Assembly (NCBI GenBank): GCA_035041965.1 | Contig: JAPYMA010001481.1 | Location: 216,574-280,573 of the forward strand | DNA: 64,000 nucleotides | Direction of reading: 5' to 3' | From: Anisakis pegreffii | Lineage: Eukaryota > Nematoda > Chromadorea > Rhabditida > Anisakidae | In this document: positions 37,382-49,800 of the stretch, in pieces | How positions within the stretch are numbered: position 1 is the stretch's first letter | How the letters are laid out: every line of letters begins with the position of its first letter | The notes under the pieces: generated by a model | Databases searched by the model: none | Told to the model about the DNA's origin: nothing | Seen by the model: only the letters and a program-made list of their open reading frames with translations | Made by a program: the position numbers and the translations under genes

Positions 37382-40300
37382 TCACGACGATCGAATAATG
37401 ATCGGAATTGACGTGAACGGTATTAATGGTGTAGAGCTGTCCAGTGCAGACGCAGTCTCGAAGCACTCCAACGCCTCATCGTGACGTCCATCTTCAGCCA
37501 ATATCATTCCCAGCATTTGCCACGACTCATTGTGCAAAGGTTCTATTCGCACAATATCTCTGCAATCATTTCTAATTGCAATACCACTTTCTCGTCATAA
37601 TTACCAGTCAATGACAACTCCATAAACGTCAAAGCAATCGAACACAAAACGTCAATACTCGTTAACCTTCAATCTAAACAACAACTCACCAAAACATCAA
37701 ATATCACAGATTCACGCTCACTCTTCAGATTACTTAATCCAACATCACATAATCTCTCCCCAATGCAGTACCATCAATATGTTTACAAGTCCCAACTAAA
37801 ATAAACAACGAACTTAAGCATTTTTTCGGCCATTCGAATGTTTCCGTCGGATCGATAGATATTGGCCAGATGACTTAACGATGCGATATGCGATGGTGTT
37901 ATGGCGAGTGCTCCAAGCAGAGACGCTTTCGCATCTGTTCGCATCATATCTCGGGTTGATGCGTCATTACAACGTGCAGCCCGTAGCTCCAACAAGCGAC
38001 CCTGTAAGCACCCAATTTCTCATATTAATTCTTCTCAATTTTTAACTCACTGCTAAAAATATTCGCACATATAAATCAACTTTGATGATTTTGCTTGGCG
38101 CACTTTGCAGCGAAATGATTTTGAATGAATTTTTTCTCAAGAACTGGGAAAATATTTCTTGATTTTGCTTGAAATATTTTGAAATAACAACGAATCAATC
38201 AATTTCAACAAACCTTCAGATAGAGAGTCTGATGTGAGTTCGGAAAAATTGCGCACGCTTCCTCAACACAAGGTCGCACGTCGTTTATCCGGTCCAGCTC
38301 AAGATACAGCTCAGCCAATTCCAACCAAATATTTGCCTTGAAAATTATGCAATCATAGTGAAATGAATAGGCGATACAGTCGATATTTTTTATCATAATG
38401 TAGGGGAACTGTGTACTCACTTGAATCGTGAATCTGGTGAGGATATTCTTCGAAACGGTTGATGCAGAACCCATTCCCTCAGAGACGGTCGATGCGACCG
38501 CACCAATTTCGGATGTTCCCGTCAAGCCGAGTGCAAATATTGAATTCGCATCTGAAACTTAGTTTGTGCACATCCGCTTAACTTGTTTTCAGATGATTCT
38601 CACACGATCATAAACCTTTATGATGCAAAAACTGATAACTTCATTACTGAACTTTAAGAACGTTCCAATCCAATCATAAACAGCACATGACAAATGTGAA
38701 CGAACACAAAAATCAATTATGAAGAAACAATCGCAATCAACACTTGAAATGAAGGAATACACAAACAAAAGCAATAAACAAATGAAAAATAAAAAAATTA
38801 GAAATAAACAAACAGAAAATGAATAGGATAAACAAATAGAAAATAAACTATACGATAACATAATTTGTCATCATATAAATAATAATACTGACCACTCAGA
38901 TCCAAATTACTCGTGCCGATCATCGATGTGGATGATGCAATTATGCCTAAAGGAGCGGTAAACATCGGTGCAATCGGGGTCATTGCATCACGACTGCTCA
39001 TCGAACGTGCCACGCTTCCTCGTGCTATACTCTCACATCGATTCTTTTCGGTCACTTCAAATAAACGATCTCTTTTTCATTCACTCAAATCGAATATCAC
39101 TCGAAAACAAACAACACGCATTCGAAAATTTATCCATTTGCTAGCAAATCATCAACTCTATTACAACGTATGTGACTGCTATAGCAAAAAATATGTATTC
39201 GGATTTGAACAGCCCAAAAAATATTCAAAAGGCAACTTGACGATACCATAATTTGATATATTTGGAGCAATAATGTCACTGCCACCACCGAAACTATACG
39301 ACGGATCAGTTTTACGCCAAAACTGAAGTAAACTATTCGACGTTGACAGAGCTTCTTCGGTTCGACCTGCATTAATGAACAAACTGAATAAATGAATAGC
39401 AATATTTCTATTAAAAATAAATCCTTTCCGTGCGATTCGACTTTCTTGGTTGCGTCAAGAGAAGCATTCACTTCTTAACAAGTTTCGATTGTTGGTTAAA
39501 TTAATCATCACTTAACGAACATTTTCGGCGAGTGTACATCATTGCTTAATTCAAATTGAAGTGTGCAAATAAATAAAAACAAATAAGAAGAAACACTGAC
39601 CAAATTTGACGTCGAGTTTAAGTTTGAGTACGAGCAGTGCGAAATTTGAAGGGAAGTCGTTTAGTGCTTCAATGACAAGCTCCAAAGCTGCTTTGTAATC
39701 GTTTTGTGCTGTGAATATCAACGCCATCAAGATCAGAGCACACGGCATCTCTGGATTCAATTCCAGCGCTCGCTCACACCACTCACGTGCTGCGTTCAAG
39801 TCACGCACTATAAATTCTCGACTCTCATCACTTTTTCTGTTTCAGTGAAAACATAAACAGTGAGTTTTGCGCGAAACTGAATGCTGTACGTGTGTCTACG
39901 TAACTATGCGCTTGAACAAAAGTATAGATATGATCGGATTAACAGTGAAATTATTCCAAGAATATCCACTGAACACGACTGAGTACGATGTAAAAGACTC
40001 AGCGCACTCTTTATCACTGATTCTAATCAAAATCTTCTCATCTACACTCCGACTGAACCGGAATAAGATTGTTCACCAAAACTACCACAAAATTTTCAGG
40101 AATTTCGTTCCCATAAGCAGCATGCAGATTTATCGAATAATTCATTGTTTATCACAGTAAAAGAAGAAAGTTTCCATGAAACGAAACCAAAGTGAAGCAA
40201 ACAAACACAAAACCCAACCGATTGCATATTGACGCGCGCAATAATAACACGCCAAATCGTCGTGCTCGTCAAGTTTCGCTGCATTTTCGAACAGTTCGAT

Positions 40301-43300
40301 CGCTTTCGCGTACATCTCTTTGCGCTTCTCATAACGAACCATTGTTTCAGCTTTCAAACTTAAATCATCCACATTCCAAATCATTCAGAGGATAACCTCG
40401 AAGATGAATCAAGAGAAACCCTCTTCTTTAAGTTTATAAATAAGAACCTGAATGCTATTGCATGCAAGAGATTCGCCCGTCCCGACAGCCAACTTCCTTT
40501 ACACAACTCCACCGCTTTTTCTGTATGTGCCATTGCTGCAATAAAATCACTTATAATGCTCTTTCATAATCATAACTTGTATCCAAATAAAACATTACCA
40601 CGAATCGATACAAAAGAAGGATCGAAAGCTCAATGTAAAATGATAGAATAAGTTGTGAGTAGTAATACTATTATCATAAAATAATAATACAATATGACGA
40701 CATCAAAATACAACATTCCAATTCGCGACAGTAGTGAATCAAACCAAATCAGATTCCACCAAACCTTCATCGTATTGTCCCAATTGTTCAATCTCAATCT
40801 GGGCAGCGATTAGATGCTCAATTATTGTATTCTCGTCGTGTCGATCAATTGCGAGACACTGCGACAGAATACGCGATGCACGCACCCATCGACCGTGGCA
40901 TATCAACGTTAGAGCAAATTGAAACCTTCAAACTGATTCCATTCATGCATTATTTCCTTACTATTACTTTTATTGCCATTAATAGTAACACTATCATTAC
41001 TACTGTCATTATCTCACCACTATCGCTGTTATCACTAGTCTTATCACCACTATATCTGCAGACAGTCACTCATAACCGATGTATCACTCATTCGAATAAA
41101 CCAGTGAATACAACAAGAAAAACGGGACAAAGACCAACCAAATATAACGATCATCATTTGCGAATTTCATCGCGCGTTCATAGATATTCGAAAGCAGTTC
41201 GTATTGACGTAAAGCGGAAAGAACCTGAATCATTGCATTATATACGAAAGATTATACAGTCAAATATCGACCACAGCAAAAACCACACCACTATCACAAC
41301 ATCAATAACACGTCAACACTGAAAATTGCTTTCGGAACTTTTCGTGAACAAACATCCCACATATGCATATAAGAGATGGAATTTATTAACACGAACAGAT
41401 ACAAAATTACACTACATTATTCACAGAACATTTAACACATAGAAGGAGGAAGCTACTCATCTCGAACGAAAACTGATATTCGTGCAGAAATTTTCTCTTT
41501 TTTCAACAACCTCTCATTTACCATAAACAGCTCTAGTTTGGTTCACGGACGATTGATAGAACGTAAATAAGAAACCGTAAAAAAAACAAGCATTATAAAA
41601 ATTGGACAACAAAGAGCAATTCAAAAAACGAACGAAAGTCAAAAGATTATAGACGGATTTAGCGGCTTGCATCGACTGTACACGACTAGTTGAAAGCTCT
41701 TCGGCACGACTCAGCACGACGTCTTTCGTAGCAAGAACCTGCGAAATAGACCACTCAATTTTTCATTTTTTGTTTGACTTTTCACTTCACTTTTCACTCA
41801 GATTCGAAATATGCATCTAGTTTTAAAGAAGTGCACAAAATTACCTCGCTGATGAGCAACAGCAACAGCACTTCTTCCATTCGAGAAGTTGGTGCAAAAT
41901 AGTTCTTACGAGATCCGGTATGGAATCTGAAATTTGTTCACTTTGCCCACATAAATAAAATATCTCTACAATGAAATGTCACTATCGATGGACCAGAATG
42001 TGAAAGCCAATAACCAACTGAAGAGAAATGTATACAGGATAAAGGCGATACCAACTGTTTAGGTATTCACGAAGCAGTTGAAAAAACATTCATAATATAA
42101 GAAAGTTTCAGAATTACACTGAAGAAAAACTGAAGAAAAATAGAGCGCGCAACCCACTCGAGACTTTGTGATTTTAAATTGACAGCTTTGGATGACTTAT
42201 AATCCGATTCTGGCATGCCTCGAATCAACACCTCTGCTAGCTGTCGACTCAACCTGCATGATAAATGATGCACTTCGTTGGAATATATCAGAAATATTCT
42301 TTAATCACTCAAAATTACACTCGATTACACTCAAATTATCACTCAATTATAATTAAATTGATCGCTAAAACCAAGACTGAAACAGAGATAAAAACCGATT
42401 CGCAGTACCTCATTACAAAACCAATCCAAGTTGATAATTGAAAAATCTGACCAGAATTACAAATAAAGGCAAACCTCTGTTGAAGTTTTTCTCCGACGAG
42501 TTTATCACCAAGAGACGTCATGATATGTCGGTACCACTCGATGCCCTCTACACCCCACGGACAATCGCAAACGTTCCTCCGTAACCGAAGTAATGGTACA
42601 CGTTCCAACGATGACTCCAATAAATCACCTCAATTTCAATTTTACTTTGCAACTCCAAAACTTCTTTTCAAATTGTTTTTCACTTTGTATTTTTATTACA
42701 TCATAAAAGAGAAAAACCAACATGAAAATTCAAACATTTGGATAAATTCGTTAGCAAAAGATTCACGAACTTTTACTTTCCTTTATGAAAAATTAAATGC
42801 ATTTCTTATTCCGCAATCATTATACGATGATGAGGAAACGTAGAGTTTCGAAACGATCTTACCCATTTTATCGAATGATCTGCCAGTATTCACTCCGTTA
42901 GATTGTTGTGATGATAGGATAGTGCCTGACGATACTCCTTGAAATTCAATTTAAAAATTCAAAAATCCATAGAAAGTTTTTCTTGCTGTGAATCATTTTT
43001 TGCTGCGATTATCAAAAAACTGACTATGCACACACCGCGCAGAATAATCAAAATTTTGCTGTACGTCCCAGTAACAGTCGAAAAACGAACGACTAACATA
43101 ACGAGAGTAATTGCATGAACAAATAAACCAACAAACAAACTCGTCGTTGATGTTAAAGATTTCTCCAGTTCATTCACATACGAAATCGTTAGTTCAGCGG
43201 ATTTCTCGAAGCAGTAGAGTGCATTCATACGCGAGCGTTGTTGTTGCTGCTGCGATGTGGGTTGCTGTGCAGTCGAACCACGTTTCAGAATCGCTTCAAT

Positions 43301-44405
43301 TGAGAATCCTTCAAAGAATCATCACCTTTCATCACGAATATCTGCTAAGTGAATGCTAAACTCAGACTCAATTCGCATCATTTGTCTTGCTATTAGCATT
43401 CTTCATTTTCAATCCATACAAAACCGCGAGAGTATATTTGATTATATCACAAAGACTATACAATAATCACTATGCAAACCTTTTACTGCGTATGCTTCAG
43501 CCACTAAACGTAGTGCACGTAATGTTGCATACGGGTCATTGCCTTGCTCACGACAGAAACTATCCACATCATTCAGCACTTCATCGTATTTGGCACTGAA
43601 AATGACTGCAATACTAAAATCAACAGTTATGACAATAATAGTGATGATATTAAGAATATCAACGCAATAACACTGATGAAATATCTCTCAGTTGCTAAAA
43701 TACTAGTACCATCAGAATGTTTATCCGCAATAATCCCTCATCTACAACTCATTGAACTCTCAAAGGTAAAGCATTGTCACTCAAGATTGGCTAAACACAC
43801 CTTGTTGTAAAAAGATTCAAGACGGACAATAATTTGAAATCGAATTCAAAATTTTCGAGCAGAACGACAATTGCAAACAATATTTACAAACCAGTAATAA
43901 TGAAGTTTTGCAAGCAGCAGACGAGCTTCTCGCAGTGTTGAATTCTTTTCTCGTTGAGCCGTTTCAACAGCACTTTTCAGGAGTGATTCACATTTTTGTA
44001 GGGATTCAGCATTTTCTTTTTTGGGTTCAAGATAACCTGACATTAAAATCTGATGAAACACTTCAAGAATGGACACTTCAGACAAATTAAATTTTAAAAA
44101 ATAACCAATCAAGGAACACCGAATTTGATTGAATTTTAACGGAGAAAAAGTTGAACTGACGTCAAAATTCTGACTGCAAGTAGAACGCAATCAAATGAGA
44201 ACCACAAGAAGCACAACTGACCAGTGTGTTCATCGATGAAAGTTTCCAGAATGTATTCAGCTTCAATCAAATCTCCTAAATTATCCATACCACTGTTCTT
44301 AGCGCGGATCGACGGGATTATCTCGCCGAGTCGTTTCCAGTTGCATTCCGAACGACAACGATCCACTTCCGCCTCTAACCTGCTCCCTTTTAGTTTTGAT
44401 GTCAT
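37382..44405 (-). CDS. TTC7: Tetratricopeptide repeat protein 7 (TTC7), PI4KIIIalpha complex scaffold
   Basis: TTC7 joins EFR3 and hyccin/FAM126 to hold PI4-kinase IIIalpha at the plasma membrane for PI4P synthesis. Twenty in-phase exons give 902 aa (vertebrate TTC7A/B are about 850): 44222-44405, 43892-44036, 43480-43595, 43141-43308, 42863-42937, 42475-42628, 42158-42253, 41845-41926, 41634-41738, 41139-41224, 40765-40925, 40448-40535, 40219-40358, 39601-39807, 39247-39366, 38893-39054, 38421-38551, 38214-38336, 37814-38001, 37382-37559. The N-terminus (KGSRLEAEVDRCRSECNWKR) matches the family start, as do APTSRMEEVLLLLLISE, LLSNIYERAMKFA, NAAREWCERALELNPEMPCA, IWLELAELYLELDRINDV and the end TPLIPFTSIPIII. 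TPR motifs dominate the C-terminal half. The Ser-rich exon 16 insert is poorly conserved. Exon 10/11 and exon 7/8 borders were set by phase and homology. Confidence 0.94.
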
Positions 44406-44780
44406 CTCCTGATTTCTGGAAGTGTGTAAATCATTTTTGAGACATTCATGGAGCTTGCAACAAACTCCTGCAGATGCCCACGAGAAGCACCCAAAGTGCG
44501 CAATTTTCTTCAAATAACCGTGATACATCTTGCACAAGACATTCGTTCGAATTACGTTCGACTGTGACTGTGAATAAAATATCCGATAAAACTTTAAAAT
44601 GTTACACGTAAAGATGCTGAATCACTGATGTAAAATTTGCGTTCACGGAACACCTTATGCAATAAAATATACAAAGATGAACAATTTTCACAGCTTCTTC
44701 AGTAAGGACTACAATAATAATAAAGAGATTAGAATGATTGATAATTTACATATTTTCGTGCTGAGTATAGAGCAAATAGA

Positions 44781-44897
44781 TTGTAAAGCAAGTTATATCT
44801 AGTGAAATCTATCGAATGACACTGAAAGACGGTGATTTGAGGAAAATTCGATATTTTTCCTTTTTTTTTCAGCAGATAGCTTGTAAAGCAAGTTATA
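44781..44897. repeat. Direct repeat pair, 17 bp, spaced 100 bp
   Basis: TTGTAAAGCAAGTTATA occurs at 44781-44797 and again at 44881-44897, both preceded by TAG plus one base. It lies about 380-490 bp upstream of the TTC7 start. The second copy follows a TTTTTTTTTCAG tract that looks like a splice acceptor for the plus strand. Confidence 0.6.
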
Positions 44898-46639
44898 AGC
44901 GTGATACAACCTCAAACGAGTTTAGAATCAGGCACTGAATTCATGAAGAAGGAAATTCTACTTTCAAGAAGTTCAAACATAAATTTAATCGTAAGTAAAA
45001 ACTTGCAATTGTCACTGACGATGAATAAACGGGTATTTGGATTCTGTTGATTCTATCAAAACAATCAATTTTTAAGAAAATATTTAAGTTAGTCATCCAA
45101 AATGAACTGGAGTATTTTCGGCGATACCATTGTTTACATATTCATTCACTCACGTTCCAGATATTCCGGAAATTAAGTCGAATTTCTAAACGTCAAAAAT
45201 AAGCCGTAATCCATTAAAAACAGCTGTTAAGCCAAGTTGGTGTAAGATCGCCCGTTTGCATGATTACTCTTATGCAAACTCGACACCAGTTGCTTTGAGG
45301 CGAACCCATATTGCAACCTGAAATCAATACATGAGGAGGGGAAGGTGTCGATCGGGTCAGTTCGACGATTCGAACAAGGTGATCCGAGCTGATCCAAACA
45401 AGACGAATGAATCCCATTTTTGTACAACCTGACTGCGAAATCTGAATTTCAAGAAACTGGCTGGCCGAGAGACTGACTAGTGAGGTTTTTCTAGCACCAT
45501 CTGTAGTGACATCAGTCAAGTCAAATGAAACTGAATTCTGTCAGAAGGATGCGATTCTGGCAGATCTGAAGCTTTATTTGGGTTCACATCGCAAGATAGT
45601 CATGCATACACGCATGCAGTGTCTGTGCATGATCGTGCGGATACGGTTGAAGTGATCACAATAATGGAATGATGAAATGGTCGAATACATGACAGAGAAT
45701 GATCGTGTATACACTTGAAAACAGTCAACGATATTTACATTAAATAATAAGCGGAATAATTAAGTTGTTATTGAAGACAGTATCTTTGTGAAGTGCACAA
45801 ATTTTTGGAAGTGTTCTAAATATAACTAGATTTGTTGACAGTATTGGAACCAATATATTGTTGAGTGCAAAAAACTTGTTATGATGATAAGGAGTTTGGG
45901 AGTATATTAAGATATGAATCAGAAAAATTTAATTGATTCAGAATCTGCATCTCCTTCCAAAGTTGTTTTTATTAAGCAATCGTTCGTCAGTAATTGTTGT
46001 TGTGAATATATAATCTCCAATTTATAAGATAAATTTAAAGTGATATTAGTTTGAAAATTCTCAATTATTCATTCTCTAACGATTACACGAATAGTTCCAT
46101 TGCTGAACAGATCACCACTTAGTATCATCTTGTTTACATCAAATATTTTGTATCAGCAAGTTCATGATTTTGGAGAATGTTAAATTTCCGATTGTTGGCA
46201 ATGGAGAACGATGGACTCTTTCGTTGTTGTATTCCGATCGGTGTTTTGTTCGTTTTCGAAAACTCAAATTACAAAATCAATATTGAGCGAAGAATATTTT
46301 CGAGAAGAATGAGAGAAGAAGAATGGACTTGTGAAGAAGATTTGAGTAAAGATAAACATTAAAATTGTTTGTTTTGCGACTTTTTGTAATGTACACTTAT
46401 TGTGCAATATGCGTTTTGTATGCATGATATGAACCAGAATCGAGTTCGAAAGTATTGTGAAGAGTACATAAACCAGTGCAGAATTATATCTCAGATAAAT
46501 ATCGCCTCTGTAAACGACTAAAGCACACAATTATTGTTCAGAATTAACAAGCCTTCGTTAACCCAGTAGCATCCTTCTACCTCACCGCATTTATTACTAT
46601 TGGTTGTCTTAAGGTCAGTAAAATAATCAGTCTTGTTAT

Positions 46640-46850
46640 CAATATTATCATGACTATTATTACTGTTGTTATTATTAATATTATTGTGGTTATTATTATT
46701 AATATTATTGTGGTTATTATTAATAATATTATTCAGAGATGGGCAGTAGGGCGCTATTTTACATAGCGAAAAGCTTATTTCGCTACGTTTAGCTACGTTA
46801 GTGAAACGTAGTAATAATAATATTATTATTATCATTATAATTGTTGTTAT
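46640..46850. repeat. ATT/AAT-rich low-complexity tract
   Basis: Interrupted repeats of TTATTATT, TTAATATTATTGTGG and AATAATATT type, split by a non-repetitive insert at 46734-46811. The minus-strand Asn-rich open frame across it is a by-product of the repeat. Confidence 0.75.
46734..46811 (+). mobile_element. Truncated hAT-type MITE inserted in an ATT tract
   Basis: The segment begins CAGAGATGGGCAGTAGGGCG, the CAGNGNTGGGCA-type start typical of hAT transposon terminal repeats. It continues with GC-richer palindromic words (CGCTA, TAGCG, CTACGTT, AACGTAG) before the ATT tract resumes. No matching right terminus is present. The 8-bp target duplication cannot be judged inside simple repeat DNA. 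Confidence 0.45.
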
Positions 46851-49800
46851 GATTGTTATTGCTGTTAGTTTTACTCCACTGATGAGTTTCCAAGTAAACA
46901 TTCCACTGAACACATACACCATTTGAAACGGATTTAAAATTTCAAGTTTCACGTTGAATCATCGAAATTCGTTTCTTTAATTATATCGTTTATCGGGATA
47001 ATCCTCGCATTAAACATTCAATTTTCGTTGCCAATCCACTCGTAAAGTCGAAATAACGATTCCAACATTTGATTTATACCCCGAAAAAACATGAATTGAA
47101 CACTGCTGTTGGGTCTGCTGCATTCCTTCGTGTACACATCATTCGATCAGCTGATGTCAATTCGCTATTGGAATGATAAAATCGTGAACGAGGAATTTCC
47201 TTACTCTCTCAAAACTTTCAATGTTATCGCTGTTTTTACTGCTATTGTTATGATTGTTATTGGTTTTATTATCAATGTTATTATCATTATATTCGAAATT
47301 CTTAGCAATATTTTTGATTTTTACTCTTATTCACATCGTTCTTGGCATCAATGGTACCAATATTATTGCTTTTCCTATCTGTATTTTACCATTCTTATAC
47401 CATAAATAACATTATCACCTATACTATCATTGACGGTGTCATTCCTATGCTTACAATAATAACAATAATATTACCAACATCGTTGCCATCATAAATTCTT
47501 ATTATTGGTGTATATCGTAGATGTACACAGATAGCATGTCTATGTATTACGGTACAGGACATATAAAATATAATGAGATGTTTGCATTAAATTAGAATAG
47601 CGATAACATAAAGAGATATTGTTTACTAATTAAATGTCAACAAGACGTTGAGTTGTAACACTGATAACAACAAACGAATCGTTTTGAAGAGGTTTATAAC
47701 TCGATTTTAATATAAACATTAGATCAATGTAATGAATCTATCGAGATGATATTTTCTTTTCTTAATCAAATTAATCTCCTTAACAAACATTCGTTTAATG
47801 TGAGGAAATTTCGTTGATTTGGTTGTAAACATATCATTTGATATCACTTTCAACGCCATCATAATTTTCATCATCTCTATTGTTGTCATTGGTTAGTATT
47901 GTCAGTGGTATTATTGCTGTTATTGTTTTCATTATTAATATTAGAATACTACTGTTATATTGTAATGCTGAGCATGACTGTGATTGTTATACCATTTGAA
48001 TTATCTTTTATTATCTTTCAAATTCTAAAAATCAAATCATGTCATAAGTGATTTGTTCATCTGCTCAACTTGTCTATTTGATCATGTCACAACGATATGC
48101 TTCTCTACAAAACAGTTCTCCTCTTGATCCAAAAACCTAAATAAGAATATGAAGGAGGAAGCGAGGCATAGACAACAGCATTAATATTACTTCACTGCAA
48201 CTGCCTATGAACGTAAAAAATCTGCAGATATTATAAAACTGTCATTATAAATTAATAACAGCCACATATAATTGACGCAGTAAATTAGAACGGCATTAGG
48301 TTTAATTTGTTATTTTGATGCATTTTAGTGCACGACGAAGAATTTGTGCGATCCATACCTACCTATGCCATCTTCCAATTCATCTCTCTTTCATTCTCTA
48401 AAATCTATTCATACACAATTCAGGTCAGCTCGATAAGGTTCGAAAATCGCTTTATCGTAGTGTTAATCATTGAATTGCTGGACATGAAAAAAAACAAATT
48501 TATTCAAACGTGACCAATAATCACCCAGTATGTTTATGACTCTTTAGAAGTTTGGATCTGAAATGGATCTGATCGTTTTCTTCTTCTTGAAACCGTCATA
48601 GAATATTCTGCATGATTTTGGGATGATTATTCACTGAGAATCCTTTCTTGGCATTCTTTTTTATAAACAAAAAGGAACAAAACGCGATGCGATGTTCCAG
48701 AGAGAAATTTGTTGTTAGGAATTCAGAAAGAGCACTTCCAAATAGAGGCATTGGAATTTGCAGTGCACGAAGTCAATCAGTCGTTATTGTTAATGCTTTA
48801 TCATCGTTGTATTGCCAGTAGAAAAATGTTAGTGAAATGAAATTGAATTTTCAAATTCCAAACAAACGAACGAATAACAAAATAACGCTGTTGCATCATC
48901 GTTATTTGTGGCCATTCATTCAACAGACAATACGAAGTCAAACGAATAAAGCCGATTTGTTGAAAAAGTGTTCGCTTTCTGAGTGGAATAATGCCTTCTC
49001 GAAAGTTTATTCAGCTTAGTCATTTCTATTTAGCATTCCACTTCAGCGCATTTCACCCTCTTGAATCAATAACCATCGCTGAACACAACCGATGAATAAA
49101 ACGCTTAACTCCGCGTTTCATTTATAAAATTATGCAACATATTTGTTTGTATTTGCGTATTTCTTCACTTTTATATTATATATTTGCTTCGACAAATTCC
49201 TTCTTTACTTCCTAAAAAGTTATATCATTTCTATCCGTTAAGAAATTTCCCTTCAAAAAATTTTTCTTTAGGGATCATTTTGCCTTTTTTATTTGTGAAA
49301 GATATAAATTTGAGAAAAAAATCGTCTCAGTTTTTTCAATCTTTTATGCATGTTTTTTTATTAGAAATTTCAGTTTCTCATTCCAGTTTTTTTTGAGTTT
49401 TTAAAAAGTCAGTAAAAGTGAGTGTCATTCCTTTGTTATCTATTTAATGGTGCTTTTCAGACAATGTGTACAAATATATAGACTCATATTTTTTGCAGTA
49501 CGATTGCATTCATTCACATACATTTTTTGTATACATTCATGAAGAGTTGTTGTTTTCGTTGAAGATCGACGAATTTCGTTCATTTTCTAATGCATAATCA
49601 CGAGTATTTAAGTGGTAATCGTTGAGAATGAAGTCGATTTGCAACGTAGCAAAAAATAATGTGAACTGACAATGATTGGCATTATAGCGAAGAAATTGAA
49701 AAGAGTATCTGAAGAGGGAAAGAATTCAGAAAATTTCTTTTTTTCCTACCAACTGTATGGGTATTGAAAAGAGTAATTTATGGGTATGTGCAGCTGAACT

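Noticed and set aside
40825..41322. Plus-strand open frame of 165 codons
   Set aside because: It is antisense to TTC7 exons 10 and 11, whose phases and family matches explain the open frame.
46518..46952. 144-codon Asn-rich minus-strand frame
   Set aside because: Generated by the ATT/AAT tract and the hAT-like insert; not protein-like outside the repeat.
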